A stretch of DNA of 64,000 nt from assembly GCA_014871385.1 (NCBI GenBank), contig CM026432.1, positions 1,195,194 through 1,259,193 of the forward strand, written 5' to 3'. This document shows, one piece after another, positions 34,561 through 48,630 of the stretch. Numbering within the stretch: position 1 is the stretch's first letter; every line of letters starts with the position of its first letter. The translations under genes and the position numbers were made by a program. The notes beneath the pieces were generated by a model, which searched no databases, had not been told where the DNA came from, and saw only the letters and a program-made list of their open reading frames with translations. The stretch is from Ceratodon purpureus (lineage: Eukaryota > Streptophyta > Bryopsida > Pseudoditrichales > Ditrichaceae).

Positions 34561-36519
34561 TCATAAATAGATAAACGGATAAATGATTGACAAACTTTAT
34601 TCTTGAAAAAGTCACACAACCAAATTTGCTAATGACAAGAAAAACTTTTGACCCCCGAGGTGTTTCAAGCCATGTATGCTCGCTCTATTACGTAGGGCCA
34701 TAGGTAGGGCATAAAAATTTGCAGGTTTTGAAACGTCACTAGCATGTTTTTTCTTCCATTCAAAGGTAGAGAAGCATGTATGACTGTAACAAATTCACTA
34801 TATTGCCCTTTTCTAACTCTTAAGTTCAACCCTTGAAAACCTAAGGGGTCAACTTACTTTCAAAATGAGCAAGTCAATAAATGAATTTTTCAATCTTTTA
34901 CAAGATGATCTAACAATTTGTAATCATAGGATCTCATAGAGTACTAGTATGAAAAGTTTTTTAAAAAATCAAACTTTTTCACCACACCCATTGGAAGATC
35001 CAATTATTTGATGAAAAAAGGACAATTAGAAGGAATGTGGGCAATTGACTTTGAGCAAGCATTATGACTTTACACAAAGTTAAAAACATGTTGCATTTTC
35101 TGAAGTACATTGCCCAATATGAGTTTTCTTTACATCTTTAGAATAATTGAGTTTTACAAAATCATTTCCGAGGCTTGCAATGGAAGAGGTATACAAAAAA
35201 TGAATAATCTTTTTAAAATGAAAACAATGTAATAATTTGAGCAAGTATGAAATAAAAAAGGTGTTCACGAAGTTAAATAATATAGTACTAGTTGTCTGTC
35301 TCAACCTTATCAACTTGCGTCGCTGGCAAATTGCTTGTAAGGATCTTCATTTGACTCTTAGTTTACACATAGTGTATCTAAAAGCAACCATTCATAACTA
35401 TTATGTTTGTTTCACATCCTTGTTATTATAAATAGCATAACCTTTCGTGACTAAAAATAGAGGGAATTGACTAAAAGAAGCATAGGAGACCCCACACCTT
35501 ATTTGCCTAGTAAAAATGAATTGATGATGAACAATTGGAGTTGCTTGCCTACCTCACTCGTAAACACAACTTTGATTGGCTCTAATTGGTGCCTCACAAA
35601 GTTTTGTAAATTGCATGTGACTCTTGACTTACAAAATTTTCAATGAAGAACTTTTAATTTTCTAAGATATTCTATTTTTAGTTGTGACAACCCTTCAAAA
35701 TTTTGCGTTGATCACAAAATGGTCGATTAGGCGCTCTAGGGTTGAGATCTTTCCTCCAAATCCTACCCCTCTTCTATCTCGGCAAGTCATCTTTATCACA
35801 AAATTCGTCCATATAAATGAAGATCGTGTATTGGATTTTTATATACTATACCGATATACTTCATACCTTAAACCTACTGGAATATGGGGGGCAATGGCGC
35901 CTTTGTTGCGTTTGACGGTCATAACGTCATTGGGCACCGACCAACTGGAATATGTGAACCTGCATCTAAGAGTCGACCGAAAGCGGGAGCTGAATCAGCT
36001 ACAACTAGTACTGGCAAAGGCTTTCTCATGGATTAGTCTGTGTGAAGTGCACACCACTTCCATTAATCATGCACGTTTTTTTCTTTTTTTTCGTCCTCTC
36101 CATAAAAAAATGACGACTTCGTTGTATTTAAACATTGTTTTTCATTCTCTATATTGGAATCCAAATCTTTGTCAATAATACCGTCTTTACAAAATGCTAA
36201 TGTACAAACTGCTTAAATGTCTTCATTTGCTCATGTTGTGATTAAAGGAAACTTAGAAATATGAGCACATGCTCTCTCAATGATTTCACCTTGATCAATC
36301 AAAGGGCTTACTAATGGCAACAACAACAACCAATTCTATTTTCGGCTTCAACATTTGAGGATTAATCCAAATTTTATCCTTTCCAATGTACTTGAGCTTG
36401 CGGGCATGTTCCTACAATGCCACCATCAAGCATAAGCGCTATTTGCAAATACACTACAATCAAGCTTCATAGGTTTTATTTGCAATTTTCTAATTGAAAA
36501 AGTACATTAACTTTACCTC

Positions 36520-36720
36520 AACAATTGCTGTGAAATTCTCGATGGTCTCCTCTGAGCGTTGCTCAGATTTCCAGTGATCACTCCCTATCTTTACGGTGAT
36601 CAATACGGTGTCAAGAACTGGAGGAGCAAAAAGAAAATCTTTCTTTACCAAGTCTGACATAATTGCCATCTCGTTGACATAGATGATAAACAAAAAAGGT
36701 CCAAAAGCATATCCATGTGG
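36520..36720 (-). mobile_element. LINE reverse-transcriptase relic
   Basis: The minus strand reads PHGYAFGPFLFIIYVNEMA, close to the 'P.G...GPLLF.IYiNDl' block of LINE reverse transcriptases. It is followed by DFLFAPPVLDTVLI, which resembles the FADDT catalytic block with the Asp pair disturbed. The frame stays open to about 36490. Nothing else of the element was recognised nearby, so it is a short truncated fossil. A chance match is possible but two consecutive RT blocks in order make it less likely. Confidence 0.45.
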
Positions 36721-38140
36721 TCATTAATATAATGTAGAATGCTCGTGCTTTCTTGCACTGCTACTTACAACTATGTATTATCATCATGTTGTAAGTATTT
36801 TATTTTATTTTATTTTTATTTTTTTTAAGGAATACCAAATACATGGCATAAGGCCAAAAATATGTCCTTATGTCTATCTTTTTACTACCAAGCATATAGA
36901 TGCACTCTAAAAAACATAAACATCCTATCTTTGATTTTTTTTTAAATCCATATAATAAGGAAGAAGGGTGTTTTTTGTGTGTTTGTTCGCGTATGACATT
37001 TTATACATGGAATAAGTGGTTATTTGACTAAGTTCCGGAGTGGAACTTTCTTGGAATGTTCTTGGTATAGAACAAGTGGAGACCAAAGGGTAAGGAAGAT
37101 GAAGGGACAAGGAAACATGTGAATTAATTACTACGTTTTATGTTTTTGTGAGTGTGTCCAAAAGACACGGGTACATACTAATATACTAATAAGTTGGAAA
37201 AATCTTTGGTGCCAGGGAGTGTCTCGGTTCCGCTATATTCCACACGGTCCAAAATTTTGGAAAAAATCCTAAAACACTATATTTTGCATATCAGGAATGT
37301 GTCTAAAGGTGTGTATTGAACATCACTAATTATGTATGAAGATGCAAACACTCCTTGTGGTAGAAAGTTGACTTGGAAGTAGAAAGCTACCTAAATTGTC
37401 TTGTGTAGTATTTTCAGTTTGATAAGTCAAAGATCATAATTTTTGTAAATATCTGTTAACATGAAATTCCTCAACAACTTGGATATAAATACTACAGGGT
37501 AAACTGACATGTGTTCAGTATTCCCTGTTGATTAGTGTCTTCATCTTCTCAGGCATTAAGGGTCATGAGATTTTGCATTTTATCTTTCTAGTATGCAAAA
37601 GCAAAATTTCCAAGTTCCAGAGTCATCGTATCCCCATGGAAAGAACAAGCATACACAAGTTACCTAGCTGGATAAATCAAGTTCTCATAAATCATGTTGC
37701 TTCTGTTACAGAGGCTTCATGAAGTAGTAGGGCTGAGTATCAAAATCATGATTAACGCTTAGTACAGTGTTGGACAAGGCTAAGCATATTAATCAGACCT
37801 CTTGTATGGTTAAAGCCAGATATTCTCAGTTGTCCATTCACCAACAAATTTGAAAATGAGCATTTTCAAGAGATGCACATTTTGATACTTGTAAAGGATT
37901 TCCTCTACAAGATTGTGACTCAAAGGCCCTTCAACCACATCGATTCTTCTACTTCTACAAATAGTCATGCCTATGAACTATTAACAATTATATAATATTG
38001 ACTTGAAGAAATTTCATATAAATTTTAACTACTCCAGCAGATCTACTTCTCTACAAACCTTTTCACCGCTAAAGATTAACTCATGAATTTTTTGACATAT
38101 TCAGTGTCTGGATTTGTTTAGAAAATTATTTCTTTCTTAG

Positions 38141-39313
38141 AGCACCAACAACGGACTCACCAACCGATCCAGCCAACGGTGCATGGCAGGCCGGCAACCA
38201 AAACCATGCTCCATCAAGTTTGCCACCACTCTCTCCAAACTGCCAGGACTTGCCATTGAGCTCCCAGTCTCACTAGAAATTACAATTCTGCAGAGAGAAG
38301 TTTTCCTCCACAGAGAAGTTTTCCTCCTCCATACGCCGGGTTATTGGCACCTTCAAGTTGGGATGATTTGGTCACTCCTTCTTGGTATACCCACCCTGTG
38401 TATTGGTGATCTCTCATCAACCCGTCAAGCTCTGCTGATGCCCTTAACCAGTCTAAAAAGGATTGGAGTGTGAAAGGTTACATTAAGGAAAACAAATTTG
38501 ACTTCAGATTAATCCAGTCTCATAGATAAGTTACCCATTAAAGCACACAGTTGAAGTAACATTCTTGAAGAAAGCTCCCTAGATACAATCCTCAATTCAA
38601 TCTACAGTTCGAAGTCTGCAACCTTCATTTGTTCTCCTCAAATACTCCTCGGCAGAACTGCTTGAAGTCTTGTGTTAAACGGGTATTTCAAGAATTCTAT
38701 TTTGAAAACATCTTTGGGCGTTTAGGGAATAGCACAAAAGATATGCAAAATGCAGGGGAGGCCAGAGAAAGTATATGACCAACTTCCAAGCAATAATTTC
38801 CAAGCATTCAATTGCAACAGTGTGATGGACGAAATGTTGATCGTCATGTCCAAGCACATGAAGAAGCAAGAAAAACTCCTACTGTATCATGCAACACGCA
38901 GACTGAACCGCATTAGTTGCTTCCATAAATGAGAGCAAAACGATGATGCAGATGCAGAGAGAAGACACAAGAATATGGAGTCCAGGGCGACTGAAAAAGT
39001 CACCAAAGAAACTAATATCCACAGCTCCACTGTGAGAAGGTTCATTAGACTAATCAACTCGCTGGTAGTATCTAGGTTACAGAGAACTTTGGACCAATTG
39101 TGCAGGAGCATCAGACGAACTCAGCAAGAGATTCTATTGGAAAAACAAAATGGACTTGCGGGTCAGGATCGAGAGGAAGTCTGAGCTCAAGTTGGGTGAG
39201 AACTTCATTACAAGTTGGCCTACACCAGTACAAAGAGAGCAACCTCGAGAACTGCCAAGCACGTGATCCCAGCCGAACAAGTCCTATCACCTGATTAACG
39301 AACTTCAAAGATT
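38141..39313. other. Intergenic, downstream of RPS8
   Basis: Moderate G+C. At about 38137-38180 the text 'GAGCACCAACAACGGACTC' resembles the ends of plant hAT-type nonautonomous elements, but no partner end was found. Open frames of 60-96 codons occur on the plus strand and none is recognised. Confidence 0.35.
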
Positions 39314-40865
<1,552 letters not shown>

Positions 40866-42197
40866 GGTGCCGGAGCTGCACGCTACCAAAGAGCAAGCGA
40901 AAAGGAAGAGAGCTTTGGCAGCCGTCCCGTTATTAGGGTTTGCCTGGGCGGGCGACCCGCGGTTTCACGGGGTGACCGGGGAGTCGGCCCCGTGTTCCAC
41001 CAGGTGACCGGGATGGCGAGCCTCGTGCTTTTCCGCGCTAGGGTTCGAAGCCCTAACTGAGAGTCTCTTCGTCCAGCGGTCGGTTACCCGGAAGTCGTGG
41101 ACGGCTACCGGCAGGGTGGACGGCTACCGGCAGTCAAATGCTTGAGAATTTGAGGTTCAGGAACTTTGAACTCTCAGGGAGACTTTTTAATTATTATTTT
41201 TTATGTTGTACCATACTTGGGCAGTAGGTTTGGTCATAAGTAATTATAGAATCAAGAAAAAAATTGGAAATTCTAAGGGTAAGAAAAAAAATATATATAT
41301 AAATTATTTTTATAGATTCGATTTGTCTACTTTAAGTCATCGTTTATGCTATTTTGGTAGCTTTTTTTTAGGAAGAAAAAAATCAAAAATTGTAACTTTT
41401 GAGACACAAACCTTCTTTTCTATATAAACAAATATTTGATTGAAGTAAACAAACCTTGCTACCGAAGTATTATAGTTTTATTTTACTTTGTAATTGTTGC
41501 AATTTAAACTAGTTCTTGAATTTTGAATTTTGATTGTTAGAATCTCAACTCTTATAGCTAACTCAATATCCTTGAACATGACAATTGTCAAACTAGGTTT
41601 CAGTGCCAGTTGTTTTAGATGACCAAAGAAATTATTCGAATAAGTGACATTATTAGTGCGTTTCATATATTTATAGACTCATATGTAGGCTTTATATAGA
41701 TGTTGTTTCTTCAAATAAACATATTGTTTGGAATACACTTCATTAGAGTAATGGCAAGATTTTCAAACATTGTCGTGGAATCTTGCAATTTAAGGTTTTT
41801 CTTAGATTTCCATTGTTGTTTCATTTAAAATAATTCACATCAAAGTGCATTTACATATTTAATTATATACACATATAGATGTAAAGCACAAAGAATTTCA
41901 ATGGATAGAATTTTCTTTGATGTCCATCTTTAGAAATTGATTTTTTGATTCATTTGCATCAATGTTGCTAATAAGAAACCATGATGGTGCATTGCCAGAT
42001 TGGATATATTATCAATGTACCATGAAGTTTACAACATGGTGAATGATTGGACAAAAACTTTATTTTGAAAAAAATCTTTTACATGTGTGAAGATTTTTTA
42101 AAAGTGTAGGTCTACAGCTAACTTCACATTATGCTTAGAGCTTGGATTTTCTAGAGCCAATTTTGTATTATCGAAAGTTGAAATTGGAGGAAGAGCC
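40866..42197. other. RPS8 promoter and AT-rich spacer
   Basis: The first 270 bases are GC-rich and hold the likely RPS8 promoter, with a perfect 18-bp direct repeat GTGGACGGCTACCGGCAG (41097-41114 and 41116-41133). From 41.15 kb the sequence is AT-rich without features up to DNAAF1. Confidence 0.5.
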
Positions 42198-45100
42198 ATG
42201 GATAATGAGCGTTTTGAAATGACACCTAAATCCTTGAAAGATTTATGCAAGAGCCGAAAATTGTAAGGCTTACATTCTATGAGTGATGATTTTTAATGAT
42301 GAACTTGTATATCAAACTTATTATTTACAAGCTTTGATGCTTGAATATGTAGAGTTTGCTAAAGAATCATAAATTTAGAAGAATTACATGTTTCTAAAAT
42401 CATTGTATGAAACAAATTTAAGGTATACAAGTTGTCCGGAGCTTAACGAAGTTATTCATCTTCATCAAAAGGTACATTTACTTACTTCATTAGTATTCTT
42501 CCTTATCTTGTTCAATTTTTTATAATATACCATAAAAATTTCTTTGATAAAAATTGAGTCTAAAATTTTATGAACATAAAATATAAAACTTTAGAATTTA
42601 GAGAAAATCAATGATTACTACAAATATAGTTGAATCTATAATCTTCAAAAATAATTATACAATTTAGTAATTGTAACAATATTCAATATTATATTATAGA
42701 ATATGAATGGATGAACCAAACCTTAGCAGATAGGATTGATCCACAAACAAACCCTAATACAATCTTTGAAGTCTTATATGCAATAATTTAAATATATTCA
42801 TGTAAATATTTATAATATTAGACATACATAGATGATGATTGTTCAAATAACATGCATTCAATTATATTTTAGATCCAATATCACTTGCTTTTAAGTTTGA
42901 TTAAAAACATATATGTGCAACATATGTTACTTGTAACTTGAGCTTTGCATGATGTTAGGGTATTCAAAACATACAAAACTTGGATGAATATACGGGGTTG
43001 CGTACAATATATCTTGAATGCAATGGTTTATTTCTGAAATCTCCATTATCTTTATATAATTGGTTATAAGAATTAATGTCAAACTTGCCACTACCTCTGG
43101 CTCATGCTAACATTCAATGACATCTATGCCTTGTTTAACAAATCAAAGTGAATTGGATTCCTTCATTTGATTTGACTATAGCGTTATTCTATGGATTATT
43201 GACCATCTTAGAGAGTGTATTGCAGCTATTTCAAAGATGGAAAATTTAGAACCACTTGTCAATCTTCGATGTCTATATTTGAATCAAGTAATTGATTTTT
43301 ATTTTTTGATAAACTCAAAATTAAATACACAATCACAACAATGTTTTTTTCAATTGATGTGAAGCATGGACTTGTTATGGATATTCATACATGTATTACA
43401 TATTAAGTTCAGTGTTTGAATGTACAGAACTTGGTGGAAGTAGTAGAAGGGTTGGAAACATTGAAATACCTTGAAATTATTGATTTGGCTGATAATATGG
43501 TAATTTGAATTTACAACTTCTATGAATTAGAATATTTTGCGTCACTCTTTTCACATAGTTTACATAAGTAATTGTGTTTAATACAATACTGTCATCAAAC
43601 CTAATGATACACTTCACAAGCTCTTTATATTTATTTTGTACTTCTTTTTGAAGTGGAACAATAGTGCTTACAGTTTTATAGCGTTTTATTTTATAATAAA
43701 ACTGTAAGAATTCATTACCTACTAAAACTACTTTAGAAAGAGGTGAACAGATCCGAAGTGTTGCGGGATTAGCTTCTTGCCCAGAATTACGCCAATTGAA
43801 TCTTTCTGGAAACAAAATACGAACTTCTGAAGATATCATTCACCTCCAAGTAAAGCTTACATTGAATAATAGTTATATGCTATTTTGGAAATTTTATATT
43901 GATCTTAAAGAACTTTAACCTTCAATATTACTCTATCTATAGAAAATTATTATAAAAATGTTGTTATAATGTGAAATTACAAAAATTATGGAACAAAAAT
44001 GGAGCCTTTCAGTGACAACCTTTGAAACTAAAGAAAATGAAAGCAACAATTATGTCTCTTTTTTTAAAGTATTTTTTAAATTGTTTTGTCTAATAAATAT
44101 TACAAATTAATCATAGCGCATCATATCATAGTTTAATAGAAAACAAACTTTCCATTAAAGTCATTTTAAAGTTAGATCACAAAGTTAATATGTTTATTAT
44201 TTTTCTCTATGGTAGAAGTTAAAAAACAAGATAGTATTTGAGACTCCTTATACTACAAGCATTTTGTAGATTTAAAAGAAGAGAAGTTATTAGAATGACA
44301 AATTCCTTTATTTATTTCTTTTCATCCGTTTCATATAGAATAAGCAGACTTGGACTTCTTTTTGTATCCAAATTTTGAATGGAAAAAAAAAAAGATGAAA
44401 TCATAGAATTGAGAACATCTCAATATCTTTGAACTTAGTAAGAATAAAGTTTAGTACAATACATGGTGAAGAAATACTCTTCTTGAACTTTTACATAAGA
44501 AACTTGTATGCAGGGTTGCAAGGCCCTGCAATTGCTTGACCTAGCAAACAACAAGATTGATGATGAAGAAGCCTTGGAGGTTTACCATGGTCCTACTTTC
44601 ATATACATTATAAAAAAAAACATTCTTTTTTCGTAGTTTTCATTGAGATAGAAGTCAACCAAACTCTTATATCCTTTATATCTAGAGACCACCAAGTTTG
44701 TCCATATCCATTTATTATTTGGATTAAGCAAATACATTATATTTTATAAAAACTTGTGGCATTTAAGTCAAATACTGAATGCCTTTACAAATAGCTTTAC
44801 TATGAGCATTGTGTTATATGAAAATTTATTTTGCTAGATGTTATAAGGCATATATTCAAAATAATGTCAAATATAAATTGATGTATGCTAAATTTGATAT
44901 GTTTATAGCTTAGATTTTGTACAAAAGTTACAATTTGCTATAGACTATTTTTTTTACATCAATTTAATGAAACATCCTAAGCTTGATTGTGATGTATAGG
45001 TTATCCACAACATCCCTTTGCAACTCCTTCGTTTGTGTGGCAACCCAATTGTATCAATTGCAAAGCACTATAGAAAGCTTACCGTTTTTGCCATGCCTAC

Positions 45101-47103
45101 TGTGAGTGAGATAATAAGATTTACATTTGAATAAGTTCATTTGTGAGGAATTCAAGATGTGTATTTTGTAATTCTTTCATTCATGTATTTTTTCCATTTA
45201 TATGCAAGTGTTCGGTAGACATTTGTGATTTTAGGCAAACAATTCCATATGTATTGCTTCTTTGATATCAAAAGATAAAATGTTTGATTAGTTATTTGAT
45301 ATTGCTAAGTTGAGGTACTAATAAATATATATAAAATATTATTTTTATTTGATAGTTGAACTATTTGGATGAAAGTCCAGTATTTGAAAAAGAGCGGCGC
45401 TTGGCAGTTGCTTTTACTAAAGGTGGCATTGAGGTAGTATTTTTATCAAGGTTTCCATCATCCAATTCAATATTTATTTATTTATTTTTAATTTGATGCA
45501 AAGAAGGTTTTGGTTGTAAGATTTGGTTTATACATTCATTTCTAAAGGTGCCAAATGTTATCATTAGATACTATGGATGACAAAAAATAGTTCGGATTTT
45601 CTTCATCCAAAGTTTTTTTTTTTATAAAATGTATTGTTTAAAATTTTTATTTAGGTTTATTTTTGTTATGTAAACAAATTAAACATTATGTTTTTTTTAA
45701 AGTTAAAAAAATTGGCCTTTACCATATTAATTGCAAAATGATATTTGAATGATGCAGGCAGAAAAAGAAGAACTTAAGGAATTTAAAAAAGAGCAAGCTG
45801 AAACAAGGGAAAAGAATCGGAAAGGCATGTTGTATTATGTTTTCTAACGGAAAAATATTCTTGTTATTTTAAAGAATTATTGTTGTTTCATGACTATGCA
45901 ATTTAAAGTATTTTTAATATAATTTTTTTGTTTTTGTGTTCCAGCTTTCTATGATCTTATTGACAGTGAAGACCAACTCCATGAGCCAAGTGTTTCTAGT
46001 GATGTAGACAATCGAATCTATGAAATATTGGAAAAAGATGCTAAAGAACGTGATAAACTACAGCTTGAGTATGTTGTTGATGAAACATGTGTTTCTTTAT
46101 CAGATCCGTCTATACCTTTAGATGCCAAAAAACGAGGGCTCAACCAACTCAATGTAGATGATAAGGTTGGAGAATCACCTCCAAAGCAATTGAAGATGAG
46201 CTTTGATTCCAAAGATGAAATGGATGTTGAAGGTGTATTTGGCTTGGATGTGGAAGGAAGACTTGACGTTGTTGCTCGAGATTTGATGGACTTGGATTGT
46301 GGAGATGTGCCAACACTTGATATGCAAGAGTGCACACATAGAACACATAATCAACCTCTAGAAGCTGAATACAATGTACGTTTGTGATTTGTATAAACAA
46401 AACACACCTTATAATAGATGGTAATTATTAAGAGAATTTTTAATCATTTATCATGTAATAAAACAAAGTGTCTTCACTTTTGATAGCTTTCATGGTCAAT
46501 CAAACAAAAAATTAGTAAGATGACATGCATTAAGTAAAACATAAATTTATTTTTCATTAAAGATATTAAAATTCAAAGAAATTTCTTAACTCGTAAATGT
46601 AGCACTTCAAAGATGACAATATTGAAGTACAAACAAACATGGTGACTTCTACTTTTGAAGAAAGCTTTGATGCTTCAACAAATCCATGGCTACAACTAGC
46701 GCCTGAAGAGTTGAGGGAGAGTGTAGAACAAGAAAGAATTTATAAAAAGAACTTGCAAGAAAAAATACTACAAAAAGCAGCAATGGATGCAGAAGAGACT
46801 TTAGAATCAAAAAAGCGTTTCATGCCTTCATTTTCCAAGGCAACAAAGGAAGAGATTGATACTCCTTGTGTCAAATCTAGAAGACCAATCATATGGGGTA
46901 GCAAAATCTACCGTGGTCTGTGGTCAAAGGCTGCCACTATTAATGATAATAATGTAGAATCAGATACCAATTCCACAAATTCTATGGTTGTTTCAGTGCC
47001 TGCAATTACATCTGATGATGTTTTAATCAATTTAAACAACAACGAAGTATGTATGGAGCAAGTCTCTATGATGGATGTTAATACATGTCTCCTTCCATCT
47101 TAG
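42198..47103 (+). CDS. Dynein axonemal assembly factor 1 (LRRC50/ODA7)
   Basis: Twelve exons keep one frame to 552 aa: 42198-42262, 42423-42471, 42959-43025, 43226-43287, 43428-43499, 43751-43849, 44514-44579, 45000-45101, 45356-45433, 45758-45824, 45945-46375 and 46603-47103. The start EMTPKSLKDLCKSRKLY matches the DNAAF1 N-terminus. Leucine-rich repeats follow, about one per exon (IQNIQNLDEYTGLRTIYLE, ISKMENLEPLVNLRCLYL, LRQLNLSGNKIRTSEDI, LQLLDLANNKIDDEEAL). The signature cap is LNYLDESPVFEKERRLAVAF then TKGGIEAEKEE. DNAAF1 helps pre-assemble axonemal dynein arms in the cytoplasm, so the plant should make flagellated sperm. The intron after exon 10 opens with GC (AAAG|GCATGT). Codons and introns are markedly AT-rich compared with neighbouring genes, yet nothing is broken. 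Confidence 0.9.
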
Positions 47104-48630
47104 AAAATCTATAAGTAATGCTTGAAACTAGAACTTAAGACTAAAAACTTTATTCTTTAGAACCATGAATTTGACCAACTTATCAATTTATTGATGTTGC
47201 TCAATTCAACATCTATTAGGTTTTCTAATTCAATCATGTTTGAATGGTAAAATTGCATATGCTAATGGATGTATTAAATATGTAGCTTCCAAAAGTCAAA
47301 TAAATATATATACATATTGCATTACAACATAAAAAAATTACTTAATTTAAAAACATAAAACTTTGGCCTCCAAAAGCCAAACTTAATAATCATAATGAGC
47401 TCCATATCCCGTTGTTCTCTCCTCTTGACCTAGTCAATAAGAGCTCTTTAGAGAATATGCACAAAAATTCTCTGCCCTTCTTATTATCCTTGAGTGGGGC
47501 CCTACTAATGTCATTACCTGAGCTCCATAGAGTAATTTGGAGTCGTTCGCCTAGAATTTAGCCAAAAAAACTAAAAAAGACTACAAGACTCCAAAATGGG
47601 GAGGGCTTGAAATAAGGACCCAACCAACCTTTGCGCTCGATGGGGAAAAATAAAGAGACCTCTACAAAGTTGAGATGGCTGTGAAAAAACCAATCCATTA
47701 TACGGAGCTATTTACTACCAAAAATAATACTCCTTACACCTACGTATAGGAAGTGTGAACCAACCAAACTTCCTTCAAAGACCAACATGAATAAAGTGTT
47801 TGTTCGTTCCACCACTAAGGTAAAGAAGGGTATTTTCGTGAGGAAACAATGTTAGTGCCTTATAATTACTCCAGAAAGCAACATACCGTCATCCAAATTC
47901 CATCATTACGTTTTGACTTTTTGGTTTTTTCTAGGAGAATCTTGCACACTTGTAATGTCTTCATTAGGTTTTTACTAATGGCGGAATAGGAATACTCTAC
48001 TCACTGTTATAGTGGTCTACAAGTTCTACTTTCAAAGTTACCTAAAAAATTCAGTTTTTTCTCCAAAAAATATTTCAAAATTATATTTTAGGAGAGGACC
48101 CAAATTTCAAAGCAACACTTTTTTATCAACAAATTCTACCTTGGAAATGTCCAAATGCTTAAACTCACGGAAATACCCCTCTCTACCTTAAGCCTAAAGT
48201 AGAACCACCTATTAGCGGACATGTCTAGAATCTTACAAATGTTTTTAGAAATAATGGATTCTGACACCTATGATCTACACCAACTGTACATGAAAGCCTA
48301 TGTCCGATAATGGGTTTACCTCCAGTAGACCCTTTGAATATTCATAACTTATTCATATGGCGTCCAAAAAATGCATTCTAAAGTGCATGACAATTGTCAT
48401 GTTTTTTCTAATCTATTTCAATTAAAATGTTTTTAGTTTGCTACTGGAAACTATGCAGAAACCTTAAATGTCCGATAATAGGTGGTTCTACCCTACTCTT
48501 GGGAAGAATTGTCTAGAACTTGATTGATAGAGGAGGTGATTTCCAGAATGGGTTGAAGCATAAAATCCTTGCACACAGAGAGAGAGAGACTGTGTGTCTG
48601 TCTGTTCCGTTTTTTGCTTCGCATCAAGCG
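47104..48630. other. Intergenic
   Basis: AT-rich DNA between DNAAF1 and CNX5. Apart from the inverted-repeat element at 48199-48491, nothing is recognised. The last ~100 bases are the CNX5 leader, with an AGAGAGAG run. Confidence 0.45.
48199..48491. mobile_element. Candidate MITE (24-bp terminal inverted repeats)
   Basis: The left arm 48199-48222 begins GTAGAACCACCTATTA and ends CGGACAT. The right arm 48468-48491 is its reverse complement at 23 of 24 positions. The element is 293 bp long and noncoding. Internally, TGTCCGATAATGGGTTTACC (about 48301) resembles the arm and also resembles GTCGGTCATGGGTAAACC inside the 8.5-kb candidate. It lies about 140 bases upstream of the CNX5 start codon. 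No clear target duplication was read. Confidence 0.55.

Larger units (their letters stand above)
31700..38140. other. AT-rich geneless stretch
   Basis: Long AT-rich DNA without a supported intact gene. It holds a 21-bp hairpin array (32519-32726), an inverted-repeat candidate (33714-34560), a short CTGCCCAAAT tandem run (about 33950-33986) and a probable LINE relic (36520-36720). A GC-richer patch at about 35880-36040 has an open frame I do not recognise. Confidence 0.5.

Noticed and set aside
35684-36178. 164-codon plus-strand frame in the AT-rich desert
   Set aside because: No recognisable domain; first codon is not ATG; only a short central part has coding-like composition.
38137-38473. 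hAT-like end and 96-codon frame
   Set aside because: Only one candidate end is visible and no transposase or partner repeat was found.
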